A stretch of DNA of 5,576 nucleotides from Firmicutes bacterium UBA3920 (GTDB lineage Bacteria > Bacillota > Clostridia > Caldicoprobacterales > Xylanivirgaceae), in the NCBI GenBank assembly GCA_002386065.1, contig DGES01000080.1, forward strand, positions 28,643 through 34,218. The letters are read 5' to 3'. Both the position numbers and the translations under genes were made by a program. The notes under the pieces are model-generated. The model did not search any database. It had not been told where the DNA came from and saw only the letters and a program-made list of their open reading frames with translations. Below are positions 4,695 through 5,576 of the stretch, piece after piece. The stretch's first letter is position 1. The number at the start of each line of letters is the position of its first letter.

Positions 4695-5576
4695 ATGGCA
4701 GTGACAGATGTAAAGAGAGAAAAAAAATTACGTTGGCCCAAAGAAAATTTTAAAAAAGTTAAATCAAAAATATGGGCAAATAGATGCATGTATTTTATGA
4801 TTTTGCCTGTAGTTATATATTATTTATTATTTAAGTATTGGCCGATGTTGTGGTTGCGAATTGCATTTTATGATTTTAAAATATTAAAGGGTTTTGAAGG
4901 TAGTAAATTTGTGGGTTTAAAACATTTTAAGAATTTTATGGCTAATCCTGATTTTTTACAAATTATGTGGAATACATTATATTTAAACATTTTAAGTTTG
5001 GCATTTTGCTTTACAGCGCCGATCATATTTGCATTGTTATTAAATGAACTTATGGATGGGAAATTTAAAAAAACTGTTCAAACTGTGAGTTATTTGCCAC
5101 ATTTTTTATCTATGGTAGTTGTAGTAAGCATGATTAAAAACATTCTATCTCCTTCTATAGGAGTGATTAACTCCATTATTAAGAGTATGGGCAAAGAAGC
5201 AATTTATTTTCTAGGTGAGGCAAAGTATTTTCGACCTATAATGGTTATATCAGGTATTTGGCAAGAGGTAGGATGGGGTTCTATAATATATTTATCTGCA
5301 TTGTCAGGTATAGATCCTGAGCTATATGAGGCAGCTGTAATTGATGGTGCTGGGCGTTTTAAGCAAACATTATATATAACAATACCTGGCATTGCAGGGA
5401 CAATAGTAGTTATGCTCATATTGAGGATGGGAACGTTATTGTCGGTAGGATTTGAGAAAGTATATCTATTACAAAATCCGCATAATCTTGCAGTATCTGA
5501 GGTTTTATCCACATATGTATATAAAAAGGGAATGGTAAATAACAATTATAGTTTTGCAACAGCAGTTGATATGTTT
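4695..5576 (+). CDS. LplB-type sugar ABC transporter permease (3' truncated by window)
   Basis: The 294 visible residues form a binding-protein-dependent (CUT1-like) permease close to the LplB/YtcP-type group. They include a basic cytoplasmic N-terminus (7-30), a first membrane helix with YFMILPVVIYYLLFKYWPM (33-51), the FVGLKHFKNFM segment (72-82), NTLYLNILSLAF (93-104), then a run of hydrophobic helices. The EAA loop that contacts the ATPase spans 212-231, with E212-A-A, D217-G-A and ending in P231. The protein ends at NYSFATAVDMF, a stretch near the usual C-terminus, so probably only some 20-35 residues are missing. The ATG at 4695 has GGAAGGAAGGGG (4679-4690) close by. An in-frame ATG at 4677 lies before that site and is less likely. 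Following a regulator and murQ, it should import a cell-wall amino sugar, with a second permease and a binding protein expected downstream. The substrate is inferred only from context. Confidence 0.9.
   Translation, partial: MAVTDVKREKKLRWPKENFKKVKSKIWANRCMYFMILPVVIYYLLFKYWPMLWLRIAFYDFKILKGFEGSKFVGLKHFKNFMANPDFLQIMWNTLYLNILSLAFCFTAPIIFALLLNELMDGKFKKTVQTVSYLPHFLSMVVVVSMIKNILSPSIGVINSIIKSMGKEAIYFLGEAKYFRPIMVISGIWQEVGWGSIIYLSALSGIDPELYEAAVIDGAGRFKQTLYITIPGIAGTIVVMLILRMGTLLSVGFEKVYLLQNPHNLAVSEVLSTYVYKKGMVNNNYSFATAVDMF

Noticed and set aside
5204..5545. 113-residue minus-strand ORF at the right end
   Set aside because: It is antisense to the ABC permease, covering its EAA loop region; no start signal.

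Overview
The window is AT-rich and all supported genes lie on the + strand. Short intergenic gaps, AGGA-type ribosome binding sites, sigma-A-like promoters and the protein families point to a low-GC Firmicute, most likely a clostridial-type bacterium. Species cannot be read from this window.

Left part (1-1578): the 3' end of a multi-span membrane protein, probably an ABC-2-type transporter permease that began upstream. A 270-base gap follows, with a TATAAT box and a short tandem repeat, then a complete AAC(3)-family (Antibiotic_NAT) acetyltransferase gene.

Middle part (1579-2673): a gene-poor stretch with a strong stem-loop that lacks a T-tract, a perfect 16-bp palindrome and a doubtful small ORF. 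It leads into a gene for a rhomboid-like membrane protein that lacks the serine-protease motif. That gene ends in a textbook intrinsic terminator (2640-2673).

Right part (2685-5576): an amino-sugar salvage locus. A near-consensus promoter drives a MurR/RpiR-family regulator gene, followed after 18 bases by murQ (N-acetylmuramic acid 6-phosphate etherase). After 123 bases comes an LplB-type sugar ABC transporter permease gene cut by the window end. The likely logic is that the importer brings in a cell-wall-derived sugar such as MurNAc, a kinase outside the window phosphorylates it, MurQ converts MurNAc-6-P to GlcNAc-6-P plus D-lactate, and the regulator senses the sugar phosphate through its SIS domain.

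The most useful new observation is regulatory. Two copies of a 15-bp dyad (TGAAAAyTATTTACA) lie 32 bp apart upstream of the regulator gene, one of them covering the -35 box. A third copy, inverted and matching at 13 of 15 positions, lies upstream of the permease gene. This predicts that the regulator controls both transcription units. I see no CRISPR array, insertion sequence, tRNA or rRNA, and no clearly unprecedented system.
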